NCBI RefSeq assembly: GCF_016862115.1
Contig: NZ_BOMI01000024.1
Span: 1-52,310, forward strand
Origin: Paractinoplanes deccanensis
GTDB taxonomy: Bacteria > Actinomycetota > Actinomycetes > Mycobacteriales > Micromonosporaceae
DNA length: 52,310 nt
Reading direction: 5' to 3'
The notes under the pieces were generated by a model that was given only the letters and a program-made list of their open reading frames with translations, was not told the origin of the DNA and did not search any database. The first letter of the stretch is position 1. Every line of letters starts with the position of its first letter. Of the stretch, positions 1 to 7,252 are shown piece by piece. The position numbers were made by a program, and so were the translations under genes.

Positions 1-46
1 CCACCGGCCGTGCCACCGCCAAGCCGCGCCCCGGGCCGCGCGGCCG

Positions 47-433
47 TCAAGAAGTGACGACCACCCCGCCGACCCCGCTGCGCCCCGCCCGGGTGCCGAC
101 CAGCTCCACCGTGACGCCCGCGCGCACCCGCTCGCCGAAGACGTCCACGACCGCGTCCGTGACCCCGGAGACCAGCCGGGCGACGATCTCGTCCGCGTCG
201 GGCCGCCCGAACGCGGCCTCCTTGATGCCGAACGTGACGCTGGGCGACGGCGCGACCGCCGGCGCCCCGCCGATGCCCCATCGGTGCGGCGGCAGCCCGA
301 ACAACTGGACGACCACGATGCCGCGGGCCCACTCCCCGTAGACGGCGACGACCGCCTCGGTCAGCTTCTCGATCAGTGTGGTCTCACGCCCGGCCAGGTC
401 GCTCTCCAGGGCGTGGACGCTGAGGTGCGGCAT
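47..433 (-). CDS. Tautomerase-family protein (4-oxalocrotonate tautomerase-like)
   Basis: Predicted 128-residue tautomerase-superfamily protein. The reading frame extends further upstream, but the ATG at 433 is preceded by GGAGG at good spacing and gives a protein beginning Met-Pro-His-Leu-Ser. Pro2 would become the N-terminal catalytic base once Met is removed, the hallmark of this superfamily. The sequence looks like two related beta-alpha-beta halves (roughly residues 2-60 and 65-125), so it is probably a tandem-domain tautomerase rather than the 62-residue type. It is divergent from a MarR regulator, with 68 bases between the starts that hold an inverted repeat, so regulation by that MarR protein is likely. 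Family seen in sequence; substrate unknown. Confidence 0.75.
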   Translation of the reverse strand: MPHLSVHALESDLAGRETTLIEKLTEAVVAVYGEWARGIVVVQLFGLPPHRWGIGGAPAVAPSPSVTFGIKEAAFGRPDADEIVARLVSGVTDAVVDVFGERVRAGVTVELVGTRAGRSGVGGVVVTS

Positions 434-466
434 ACCATCCTCCGCAAAACACTTTGCTGTCAAATA

Positions 467-484
467 ACCTTTGCATTCAAAGGT
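467..484. promoter_or_regulatory. Inverted repeat, candidate MarR operator
   Basis: ACCTTTG-CATT-CAAAGGT: perfect 7-base arms with a 4-base spacer, in the AT-richer gap between the divergent tautomerase and marR-type genes, 17 bases upstream of the regulator's ATG. MarR dimers bind sites of this kind, so autoregulation plus control of the tautomerase is the natural reading. Confidence 0.6.
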
Positions 485-501
485 ATTTCGGGGAGAGACG
501 C

Positions 502-954
502 ATGTCAACGGATGACACGGTCCGGGAGCTCCTGCTGGTCATGCCCAGGCTGATCGGCCGGATCAAACGCCTGCCGCTCCCGGAGCAGCTGCGCTCCCTC
601 GACCTGGCGCCCCGGCACCTGTCCATGCTGTCCCTGATCCTGCTCGACGGCCCGCTCACCGTCTCGCAGCTGGCCGAGTCGCTGGGCGTGGCCCCGACGA
701 CGGTGAGCCTGATCGTGAGCGACCTCAGCCGAAAGGGCGTGCTGGTGCGCCGCGAGGACGACGCCGACCGCCGCCGGCGCATCATCGACATCAGCGCCGA
801 GAGCCGCCCCGCCATCGCCCAGTGGCTGTCGCCGGGTGCCCACGCGTGGCGCCACGCCCTGGGTCCGCTGACCCCGGCGCAGCAGCGCATGTTCGTCGAC
901 ACCCTCCTGCGCTACGAGGAGGCAGCCGCCACCGCAGCGCGACATCAGGCATAG
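502..954 (+). CDS. MarR family winged-helix transcriptional regulator
   Basis: 150-residue MarR regulator. The ATG at 502 follows GGGGAGAG; an ATG further upstream at 454 would run through the presumed operator and has no ribosome site. The winged helix-turn-helix occupies about residues 45-105, with the recognition-helix stretch around VSQLAESLGVAPTTVSLIVS, followed by a basic wing (REDDADRRRR). N- and C-terminal helices form the usual dimer interface. Divergent from the tautomerase; it probably senses an aromatic or electrophilic ligand, but the effector cannot be read from the sequence. Confidence 0.85.
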   Translation: MSTDDTVRELLLVMPRLIGRIKRLPLPEQLRSLDLAPRHLSMLSLILLDGPLTVSQLAESLGVAPTTVSLIVSDLSRKGVLVRREDDADRRRRIIDISAESRPAIAQWLSPGAHAWRHALGPLTPAQQRMFVDTLLRYEEAAATAARHQA

Positions 955-1049
955 CGATCCCCTGGGCGGGCCGGTGGACCGCGAGAGGCACGCTGATCCG
1001 GCGCTGCGGTGCCGTTGACCCGCCGGGGCCGGCGGCGGACGCTGGGAGG

Positions 1050-1505
1050 ATGACCGACTCGACACCTGGGCGGCCGGTGCGGCGGTTCCGCCGCAGCCGG
1101 GGAAGGCGCATCGGGGACGCCGTCTTCGGTGTGTTCGTGCGGGCGGGGGTGGTGCCCTGGACCTACATGCTGACCACTGTGGGCCGCAAGAGCGGGCGGC
1201 CCCTGACCCACCCGGCGACCGTGGTGCGCGACGGGGAGAAGCTGTGGCTGGTCGCGCCGTACGGGGCGGTGTCGTGGGTGCACAACGCGCGCGCCGCCGG
1301 GCGGGTCACGCTCAGCCGCCGGCGGGAGCGGAGGGACTACGCCGTCCGGGAGTTGGCGGCGGCCGAGGCGGGGCCGGTGCTCAAGCGCTACGTGGCCGTC
1401 GCCAGTGCCACCCGGCCGTATTTCGCGGCGCACAAGGACGCGCCGGTCGAGGATTTCGTGGCCGAGGCGGGGCGGCACCCCGTTTTCGAGCTGACTGCGT
1501 CCTAG
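1050..1505 (+). CDS. Nitroreductase/deazaflavin (F420)-dependent split-barrel family protein
   Basis: 151-residue protein of the DDN-type (deazaflavin-dependent nitroreductase) family. Visible family features are the LTTVGRKSGRPLTHP segment near residues 37-52, which in this family binds F420, then LWLVAPYGA and the W-V-HN-RA motif around residues 70-80. The ATG at 1050 is chosen because upstream sequence in the same frame is low-complexity and not family-like; a GGAGG abuts the ATG, closer than ideal, so a leaderless or slightly different start is possible. Reaction and substrate are unknown. It stands alone on the plus strand before a short membrane peptide. Confidence 0.75.
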   Translation: MTDSTPGRPVRRFRRSRGRRIGDAVFGVFVRAGVVPWTYMLTTVGRKSGRPLTHPATVVRDGEKLWLVAPYGAVSWVHNARAAGRVTLSRRRERRDYAVRELAAAEAGPVLKRYVAVASATRPYFAAHKDAPVEDFVAEAGRHPVFELTAS

Positions 1506-1570
1506 ATCTGGCAGCGGACGGCGGCGCGCGGCCCTAGTGTGGCGGCACTACACGGGGAAGGGGTTTCGCT

Positions 1571-1696
1571 ATGGGTATGTCGTCGACGTTTCTGCGCGTG
1601 GCCGTCGTAGCCGCGGTGGTCGCGCTCGTCACGCTGGTCGTTCTGGCCGTGGGCGGGGTGGACAGCTCCACCGCGACCAAGATCTACGTGGGCTGA
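1571..1696 (+). CDS. 41-residue single-span membrane peptide
   Basis: Small open frame ATG-GGT-ATG-TCG to TGA, with GGGGAAGGGG about 8-15 bases upstream as ribosome site. The peptide has a short polar N-terminus, about 22 hydrophobic residues (positions 8-30, rich in Val, Ala, Leu) and a small polar tail ending KIYVG. A strong bidirectional terminator starts 10 bases after the stop, which supports a genuine transcription unit. I do not recognise a family. It could be a small membrane regulator or simply an uncharacterised short protein. Confidence 0.55.
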   Translation: MGMSSTFLRVAVVAAVVALVTLVVLAVGGVDSSTATKIYVG

Positions 1697-1706
1697 GCGG
1701 CGCGAA

Positions 1707-1731
1707 GGAGGCTCCCCGGCGGGGAGCCTCC
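1707..1731. terminator. Bidirectional hairpin terminator
   Basis: GGAGGCTCCCC and GGGGAGCCTCC form a perfect 11-bp stem with a GGC loop. It lies between the convergent ends of the 41-residue peptide gene and the haloperoxidase gene. No U-run, as is common for actinomycete terminators. Confidence 0.8.
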
Positions 1732-1744
1732 CGTGGCGGAGACG

Positions 1745-2956
1745 TCAGCGCAGGAGGTCTGTCGCGTGGCGTACGACATGACGGGCCACGTCCTCGCCGA
1801 GGCGGATGCCGGCGACGTCCGCACTGCGGGTGTGGATACCCGACCACACGCGGGCGTCGATGTTCTCGGCGCTCGGCTGGTGCCAGTCGCCGTAGGTGCG
1901 GGTCACGCCGGGCGCGGTGGGGCTGCCGATGGTGTACGGCCGGCGTGCGCGCGGGCCGATCAGCGCGGTGAGCACACCCTCGGCCGAGCCGGAATAGGTG
2001 TTGTGCCCGCTCGGGTAGTCGGGGTGTGCGGGGGTGTCGTGCAGCGGCAGCCACGTGGCGTCGCCGCCGGCCCGGATCGCGGTGACCGGGCGCCAGCGCT
2101 GATAGGTGTACTTCGCGTCCGACGTGGCGATCTGGGTGTCGACGGCGGCGACGTGGAACAGCGCGACGAGCCGGGTGCGTTCGAGGACCGGGGCGGGCGA
2201 CTGGGCGACGGCGGCGCGCAGGATCGGCGTGTAGAGCGTCAGGGACGAGCCGAGCCAGAAGGTCGCGGTGTCGGTCTGTGCCTGCGTGCGTACGGTGCTG
2301 GCCGCCGCGCCGTATGCCCGGACCTCGGCCAGGTCGGCCTCGTAGCGCGGGGAGCCGATCGCCGGGGGCGGGGCGGGGCGGAACTGGCCGGCGGAGCGGA
2401 GCGTGAAGGGCCGGGCGACCCGGTTGCCGTATTGCGTGGCGCCCGCGTACTGCGGCGGGGTGGGCTGCCAGACGCCGGGGGCGGCCGCGGGCACCGGGAA
2501 GGCCGTGTTGACCGAGGCGGGGTCGAGCCCGTCGCCGGCCCGTTCGGTGAGAAGCCGCTGCGCCGCCGCGCGGCCCGCGGCCACGCTGTCGCGCACCTGC
2601 GGCCGGTCCGGCAGCGCCGCGAGCTCGGCGGCGAGCGTGGCGTCGGCGGAGTCGCGGCGAGTGGGCACGAGGGTGACCAGCGTCTGGTGGACCGCGCCGG
2701 CGAGGGCCGCGCGCTGACCGTCGGCCGACGGTGTGTGCGCCTGCGCGCGGGCGGCGGCGAGCCAGGCGATCGCCCAGGTGCGGCTGTTGGTGACCTGGGT
2801 CGGCGCGCCACCGCCGGCGATCGCGGCGGCTGTCGTGTCGTACCAGGCCAGGACCGAGTCGGTGGTGACCGGCTGAGCGGCCGCCGGCGCGGCGACGCCG
2901 AGCGTGGCGACGGTGGCGGCGCCGAGCAGCGCCGCACCTCTGCGGGACACAGGCAT
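1745..2956 (-). CDS. Exported vanadium-dependent haloperoxidase / PAP2-superfamily protein
   Basis: 403-residue secreted protein. An N-terminal Arg-Arg signal (SRRGAALLGAA then a hydrophobic stretch ending APAAAQ) suggests Tat export. The C-terminal half carries the vanadium haloperoxidase/PAP2 active-site pattern: KYTYQRWRP (Lys and Arg oxyanion ligands), HPDYPSGHNTY (motif with the acid-base His near residue 318) and RVWSGIHTRSAD (Arg and the metal- or phospho-binding His). The ATG at 2956 has AAGGGG 7 bases upstream; a TTG one codon earlier is the alternative. The family contains both halide peroxidases and acid phosphatases, so the reaction is not certain. Transcribed divergently from the amidohydrolase at 3089. 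Confidence 0.82.
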   Translation of the reverse strand: MPVSRRGAALLGAATVATLGVAAPAAAQPVTTDSVLAWYDTTAAAIAGGGAPTQVTNSRTWAIAWLAAARAQAHTPSADGQRAALAGAVHQTLVTLVPTRRDSADATLAAELAALPDRPQVRDSVAAGRAAAQRLLTERAGDGLDPASVNTAFPVPAAAPGVWQPTPPQYAGATQYGNRVARPFTLRSAGQFRPAPPPAIGSPRYEADLAEVRAYGAAASTVRTQAQTDTATFWLGSSLTLYTPILRAAVAQSPAPVLERTRLVALFHVAAVDTQIATSDAKYTYQRWRPVTAIRAGGDATWLPLHDTPAHPDYPSGHNTYSGSAEGVLTALIGPRARRPYTIGSPTAPGVTRTYGDWHQPSAENIDARVWSGIHTRSADVAGIRLGEDVARHVVRHATDLLR

Positions 2957-2968
2957 CAAATAACCCCT

Positions 2969-2996
2969 TTGACAGATAGGAAAAGTGGGTTATGCG
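2969..2996 (+). promoter_or_regulatory. Candidate sigma-70 type promoter for the amidohydrolase at 3089
   Basis: TTGACA at 2969-2974, a 16-base spacer, then TATGCG at 2991-2996. The -35 is a perfect consensus and the -10 a fair match. It would give a 5' leader of roughly 85 bases. Prediction only. Confidence 0.4.
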
Positions 2997-3088
2997 AGCC
3001 TGCATCGACGGACCTCGCTGGGTCAACGGTGATGATGAGACTGTAGTGAGTATTTCCTGATGCGCGGGCGCGGAGATGAGGGGTCGCA

Positions 3089-4663
3089 ATGAGCACCGCC
3101 GACCTGATCGTGATGGCCGATCGCGTGCACACGATGACCGCGTCGCGGCCGGTGACCGCGATCGCGATCGCCGACGGCGTCGTCACCGGGCTGGGGGAGC
3201 GCTCGGGCGCGCGCGAGTGGCGTGGTCCCGGCACCGAGGTCATCGAGCTGGGCGCCGCCACGGTGACGCCGGGCCTGGTCGACGGGCATGCCCATCCGGT
3301 GCTGGGCATCGGGATGACGCGCGGTGCCGACCTCTCCGGTGTGCGCACGCTCGATGAGCTTGGGGCGGTGCTCTCCTCCGTACGGCATGAGGGCTGGCTC
3401 GAGGGGTGGGGTCTCGACCCGAACGTCTTCGGTGACCGGCCGCTCACGTCGGCGCCGCTGCCGGTGGACGTGCCCGTGTTCCTGCTGCTGTTCGACGCGC
3501 ACTCGGCGCTGGTCAACCAGCGTGCCCTCGACCTGGCCGGCATCACGGGGCCGCGGGAGTTCCCGTCGGGGGCGAGCATCGTGTGCGACGCCGGGGGACG
3601 GCCGACCGGTCACCTGCTCGAGATGGACGCGCTCACCCTCGTCCGCGATCTCCTGCCGGCGGACGAGCCGGCGGCGCGCCGGCGGCGGCTGCTCGGGCTG
3701 ATGCGGCAGATGGCGGCGTCCGGGCTGACCGCGGCCAACGCGATGGACTTCGAGGACGACTCGCTGGAGCTGTTCCGGGCGCTGGAGGCCGACGGCGACC
3801 TGCCGATGCGGTGGCGGTGCGCGCCGTTCGTCATGCCGGACACCGACGTGGGTGAGGTGCTGGAGAAGCAGCGGCTGCACGGGCGGCGCTGGCGGGTCGA
3901 GGGCGCCAAGTTCATGATCGACGGCACCGTGGACGGGGGCACGGCCTGGCTGGAGGAGCCGGACGCGCACGGGGAGTCGACCGCCTGCCTGTGGCCCGAC
4001 CCGGCCGGGTACGCGGCGGCCGTCCGCGTGCTGGCCGCGCGCGGCGTGCCGATCGTGACCCACGCGATCGGGGACGCCGGCATCCGGTACGTGCTCGACA
4101 CCCTCGCGGAGCTGCCGCGCGTCTCGTCCGTGCCGCACCGCGTCGAACACCTCGAGACGATGCCGTCCGGCCTGGTCGGGCGCTTTCGGCAGCTCGACGT
4201 GACGGCGAGCATGCAGCCGACGCACTGCACCCACTACACGCGCGCCGACCACAGCGACAACTGGTCGCGGCGGCTCGGCAAGGTGCGCGCCGACCGCGGC
4301 TTCCGCGCCCGCGACCTGCGCGACAGCGGCGCCCGGCTGGCGCTGGGCTCGGACTGGCCGATCGCGCCGTACGACCCGCGCGGCATCATCGCGGCGGCCC
4401 GGCTGCGGCGGCCGGCGGGCAGGCCGGAGGTCGACCCGGTGCTGCCCGGCCAGGCGCTGACAGCCCGGATGGCGCTGGAGGGCTACACCACCCAGGCGGC
4501 CGGGGCGGCGGGGCTCGGCGATCGCGCGGGCCGGTTGGCGCCCGGCTACCGGGCCGACCTGACGGCCTTCGCGCTCGACCCGCTCACGGCCGATCCCGAC
4601 GAGTTCGCCGAGTCGCCGGTGGTCCTCACCGTGGTCGCAGGTTCGGTCGTTCACCGTACGTGA
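3089..4663 (+). CDS. YtcJ-type metal-dependent amidohydrolase
   Basis: 524-residue amidohydrolase of the YtcJ / N-substituted formamide deformylase group. ATG at 3089 follows GAGGGG. Visible metal-site signatures in order: GLVDGHAHP (the HxH pair, near residue 68), KFMIDGTVDGGTAWL mid-protein, THAIGDAGIRYVLD and HRVEHLE (metal His residues), and GSDWPIAPYDP near the C-terminus (catalytic Asp). No signal peptide, so cytoplasmic. The last 38 bases overlap tail-to-tail with the TetR gene. Family members hydrolyse varied amide, formamide or cyclic amide substrates; substrate unknown. The neighbouring polyamine-type operon makes a nitrogenous substrate tempting, but that is inference. Confidence 0.85.
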   Translation: MSTADLIVMADRVHTMTASRPVTAIAIADGVVTGLGERSGAREWRGPGTEVIELGAATVTPGLVDGHAHPVLGIGMTRGADLSGVRTLDELGAVLSSVRHEGWLEGWGLDPNVFGDRPLTSAPLPVDVPVFLLLFDAHSALVNQRALDLAGITGPREFPSGASIVCDAGGRPTGHLLEMDALTLVRDLLPADEPAARRRRLLGLMRQMAASGLTAANAMDFEDDSLELFRALEADGDLPMRWRCAPFVMPDTDVGEVLEKQRLHGRRWRVEGAKFMIDGTVDGGTAWLEEPDAHGESTACLWPDPAGYAAAVRVLAARGVPIVTHAIGDAGIRYVLDTLAELPRVSSVPHRVEHLETMPSGLVGRFRQLDVTASMQPTHCTHYTRADHSDNWSRRLGKVRADRGFRARDLRDSGARLALGSDWPIAPYDPRGIIAAARLRRPAGRPEVDPVLPGQALTARMALEGYTTQAAGAAGLGDRAGRLAPGYRADLTAFALDPLTADPDEFAESPVVLTVVAGSVVHRT

Positions 4664-5249
4664 GCAGCGCCGTCAGCAGTAGGTCCAGGCCCAGCTCGAA
4701 CGCGCGGTCGGCGCGGGCGCGGCCCTGCCCGGCGGCCTCGACGGCGGCGACCAGCACGGGCGTACGCGCCTGGGTCTTGTCCCAGACCTCGTCGGGCGCG
4801 GCCACGTCGAGCGCCGAGCCGATCACGAAGCTGTCCAGCACCGTGATGACGTCGAGCAGGCCCTCGACGGGGATGCCGGCGCCGCTGAGGACGGTGGCGA
4901 TGTCGTCGTACATCCGCATGACGTCGGGGGAGGAGACGGTGTGCGCGGTGAGCATCGGGATCAGCCGCGGATGCCGGGCGAACGCGTCGCGGTAGTGCCG
5001 TAGCAGCGAGCGCAGGACCTCGTCCCACGGCGCCCGCGGCCGGGCGAACGGCTCCTCGGCGAAGACCCGGGCGCGCATCGCCTCGATCACCTCGGTCCGG
5101 CCGGCCAGGTGGTTGTAGAGCGAGGACGGCCGTACGGCGAGAGCGCGCGCGATCTCGCCCATCGTGAACTCGCCCCGGTCGTCGACGATCGCCAGCGCCG
5201 CGGCCGCGATCTTGTCCACCGACAGCTTCGGCGTGGCCGGTCGCCCCAC
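4626..5249 (-). CDS. TetR family transcriptional regulator, presumed repressor of the polyamine operon
   Basis: 207-residue TetR regulator. GTG at 5249 is preferred because AGGAG lies 6 bases upstream; a TTG at 5267 is in frame but lacks such a site. The N-terminal helix-turn-helix (residues about 10-55) includes FTMGEIARALAVRPSSLYNHL; the C-terminal region from residue 75 resembles the TetR_C class of ligand domains. The gene is divergent from the aguB-like operon, and a 19-base palindrome sits in the 84-base gap. This layout predicts autoregulation and repression of the operon, relieved by a polyamine-related ligand (inference). Its 3' end overlaps the amidohydrolase by 38 bases. Confidence 0.88.
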   Translation of the reverse strand: MGRPATPKLSVDKIAAAALAIVDDRGEFTMGEIARALAVRPSSLYNHLAGRTEVIEAMRARVFAEEPFARPRAPWDEVLRSLLRHYRDAFARHPRLIPMLTAHTVSSPDVMRMYDDIATVLSGAGIPVEGLLDVITVLDSFVIGSALDVAAPDEVWDKTQARTPVLVAAVEAAGQGRARADRAFELGLDLLLTALLTYGERPNLRPR

Positions 5250-5291
5250 CGGAACTCCTCTCGACAACCGCCCGGGACGACCACCATACTA

Positions 5292-5310
5292 AAACGAATG
5301 GCATTCGTTT
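5292..5310. promoter_or_regulatory. Palindromic operator for the TetR regulator
   Basis: AAACGAATG-G-CATTCGTTT, perfect 9-base arms around a single central base, midway between the divergent TetR start (5249) and operon start (5334). Size and symmetry fit a TetR-dimer site. Confidence 0.75.
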
Positions 5311-5333
5311 ACTCGGACCGAAGCGGAGGACCG

Positions 5334-6248
5334 ATGCGCCTGATCACGTCAGGACCGCTCGACTCGCCGGCACGCGTCGAGGCTCCGGCCCGGCCGCCCC
5401 TGCGGATCGGCGTCGTGCAGCACCGCTGGCGCGCGGACCCCGCCGAGCTGAAGGACGCGCTGCTCACCGGCATCGGGCAGGCCGCCGAGGCGGGCGCGCA
5501 GGTCGTGTTCCTGCCCGAGCTGACCCTGTCGCGGTACCCGGCCTTCGAGGAGCCGAAAGGCGTGCCGGTCGACGCCGCCGAGGACCTGCTGACCGGTCCC
5601 ACGGTCGCGTTCGCGGCGGAGGCGGCGCGCAAATACGGCATTCCCGTGCACGCCTCGCTCTACGAGCGGGAGGACCTCGGCGACGGGCTCGGCTACAACA
5701 CCGCCGTGCTGGTCGGCGCCGAGGGCCGGCTCCTCGGCCGCACCCGCAAGACCCACATTCCGATCACCGAGGGGTACGTGGAGGACAGGTACTTCCGCCC
5801 CGGGCCGGCCGCGGGCGCGTACCCGGTGCACCGATGGAACGACGTGGGCCTCGGGCTGCCGACGTGCTGGGACGAGTGGTTCCCCGAGGTGGCCCGGCTC
5901 TACGCGCTCGGCGGGGCGGACCTGCTCGCCTACCCGACGGCGATCGGCTCCGAGCCCGACCACCCCGACTTCGACACCCAGCCGCTGTGGCAGCAGGTGA
6001 TCGCCGGGCACGCCATCGCGAACGGGCTCTTCATCGCCGTGCCCAACCGCACCGGCGACGAGGGGCGGATCAGCTTCTACGGCTCCTCGTTCATCGTCGA
6101 CCCGTACGGGCGGGTGCTCGCCCAGGCGCCACGCGACGAGGAGGCGGTGCTCGTCGCCGACCTCGACCTCGACCAGCGCCGGGACTGGCTGACGCTCTTC
6201 CCGTTCCTGCGCACCCGGCGCCCCGACACCTATGCGGGTCTCGCATGA
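5334..6248 (+). CDS. aguB: Carbon-nitrogen hydrolase, N-carbamoylputrescine amidase-like
   Basis: 304-residue nitrilase-superfamily enzyme. The catalytic triad is visible: Glu62 (FLPELTLS), Lys139 (GRTRKTHIP) and Cys178 (LPTCWDEWFPE). The stretch GADLLAYPTAIGSEP and the C-terminal RTRRPDTYAGL strongly resemble N-carbamoylputrescine amidases (AguB/plant CPA), which convert N-carbamoylputrescine to putrescine, CO2 and ammonia. ATG at 5334 follows AAGCGGAGGA; an earlier ATG at 5298 lies inside the operator and is unlikely. It overlaps the agmatine deiminase gene by ATGA, supporting translational coupling and a shared pathway. The first 20 residues are longer than typical and of unknown role. Confidence 0.85.
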   Translation: MRLITSGPLDSPARVEAPARPPLRIGVVQHRWRADPAELKDALLTGIGQAAEAGAQVVFLPELTLSRYPAFEEPKGVPVDAAEDLLTGPTVAFAAEAARKYGIPVHASLYEREDLGDGLGYNTAVLVGAEGRLLGRTRKTHIPITEGYVEDRYFRPGPAAGAYPVHRWNDVGLGLPTCWDEWFPEVARLYALGGADLLAYPTAIGSEPDHPDFDTQPLWQQVIAGHAIANGLFIAVPNRTGDEGRISFYGSSFIVDPYGRVLAQAPRDEEAVLVADLDLDQRRDWLTLFPFLRTRRPDTYAGLA

Positions 6249-7252
6249 CCGCGCAATGGCGCATGCCTGCCGAGACGGAGCCGCACGACTGCACGTGGAT
6301 GGCGTGGCCGTCGGCCGGCTACACGCTCGGTGACACGGAAGCGGACGCCGACGACGCGCGCCGTGCCTGGGCCGAGGTCGCGCTCGCGGTGGCGCGGTTC
6401 GAGCCCGTACGCATGGTGGTCGATCCCGTCGCGAAGCGGCACGCGCGCAAGTGGCTGGGCTCGGACGTGGAACTGCTGGAGGCGCCGCTCGACGACGCGT
6501 GGATGCGGGACATCGGGCCCACGTTCGTGGTCGGGCCGGGCGGGCTGGGCGCTGTCGACTGGGTCTTCAACGGCTGGGGGCAGCAGGGCTGGGCCCGCTG
6601 GGAGAGGGACGCGCGGATCGCCCGGCGGGTCGCCGAGTGGGCGGGCGCGACGCTGATCCCGTCGCCGATGGTGAACGAGGGCGGCGGCCTCCACGTGGAC
6701 GGCGCGGGCACCGTGCTGGTGACCGAGACGGTGCAGCTGGACCCGGCCCGCAATCCGGGCTGGCGCCGCGAGGACGTCGAGGCGGAGCTGCGGCGCACGC
6801 TCGGCGTCCACGCGGTGGTGTGGCTGCCGCGCGGCCTGACCAGGGACTACGGCGAGTACGGGACGCGCGGGCACGTCGACATCGTGGCGACCGTGCCGTC
6901 GCCGGGCACGGTGCTGCTGCACGTCCAGCGGGACCCGCGCCACCCCGACCACGCGATCGACGATGCCCTCCGCGCGGCGCTGCCCGCCGACTGGCGGATC
7001 GTCGACCTGCCGGCCCCGGAGCGCCTGGAGGACGAGGAGGGCCCGGTCGACCACAGCTACGTCAACCATCTCGTCTGCAACGGCGGGGTGGTGGCGTGCA
7101 CGTTCGGCGACCCGCGCGACGCCGAGGCGCTGGAGACCCTGGCTTCCGCGTACGCCGGCCGCGAGGTCACCGGTGTCGACGCCCGCGTGATCTTCGCGCG
7201 CGGCGGGGGTATTCACTGCATCACGCAGCAACAACCGAGGGTGGCATCGTGA
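6245..7252 (+). CDS. aguA: Agmatine deiminase-like protein (agmatine to N-carbamoylputrescine)
   Basis: 335-residue guanidine-group-modifying enzyme of the peptidyl-arginine/agmatine deiminase family. Key blocks visible in order: MPAETEPHDCTWMAWP at the N-terminus, MRDIGPTFVV, VNEGGGLHVDG, RGHVDIVA (active-site His/Asp) and the C-terminal GGGIHCITQQQP containing the nucleophile Cys325. Members hydrolyse agmatine to N-carbamoylputrescine and ammonia. It starts inside the preceding stop (ATGA) and ends overlapping the amine oxidase GTGA, so the three genes form one tightly coupled operon. The order amidase-deiminase-oxidase fits sequential agmatine breakdown. Confidence in family is high; agmatine as the substrate follows from the pairing. 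Confidence 0.88.
   Translation: MTAQWRMPAETEPHDCTWMAWPSAGYTLGDTEADADDARRAWAEVALAVARFEPVRMVVDPVAKRHARKWLGSDVELLEAPLDDAWMRDIGPTFVVGPGGLGAVDWVFNGWGQQGWARWERDARIARRVAEWAGATLIPSPMVNEGGGLHVDGAGTVLVTETVQLDPARNPGWRREDVEAELRRTLGVHAVVWLPRGLTRDYGEYGTRGHVDIVATVPSPGTVLLHVQRDPRHPDHAIDDALRAALPADWRIVDLPAPERLEDEEGPVDHSYVNHLVCNGGVVACTFGDPRDAEALETLASAYAGREVTGVDARVIFARGGGIHCITQQQPRVAS

Noticed and set aside
3089..5249. Amidohydrolase as part of the polyamine operon
   Set aside because: It is on the same strand but separated from the operon by the oppositely oriented TetR gene and its operator, so co-transcription is not supported.
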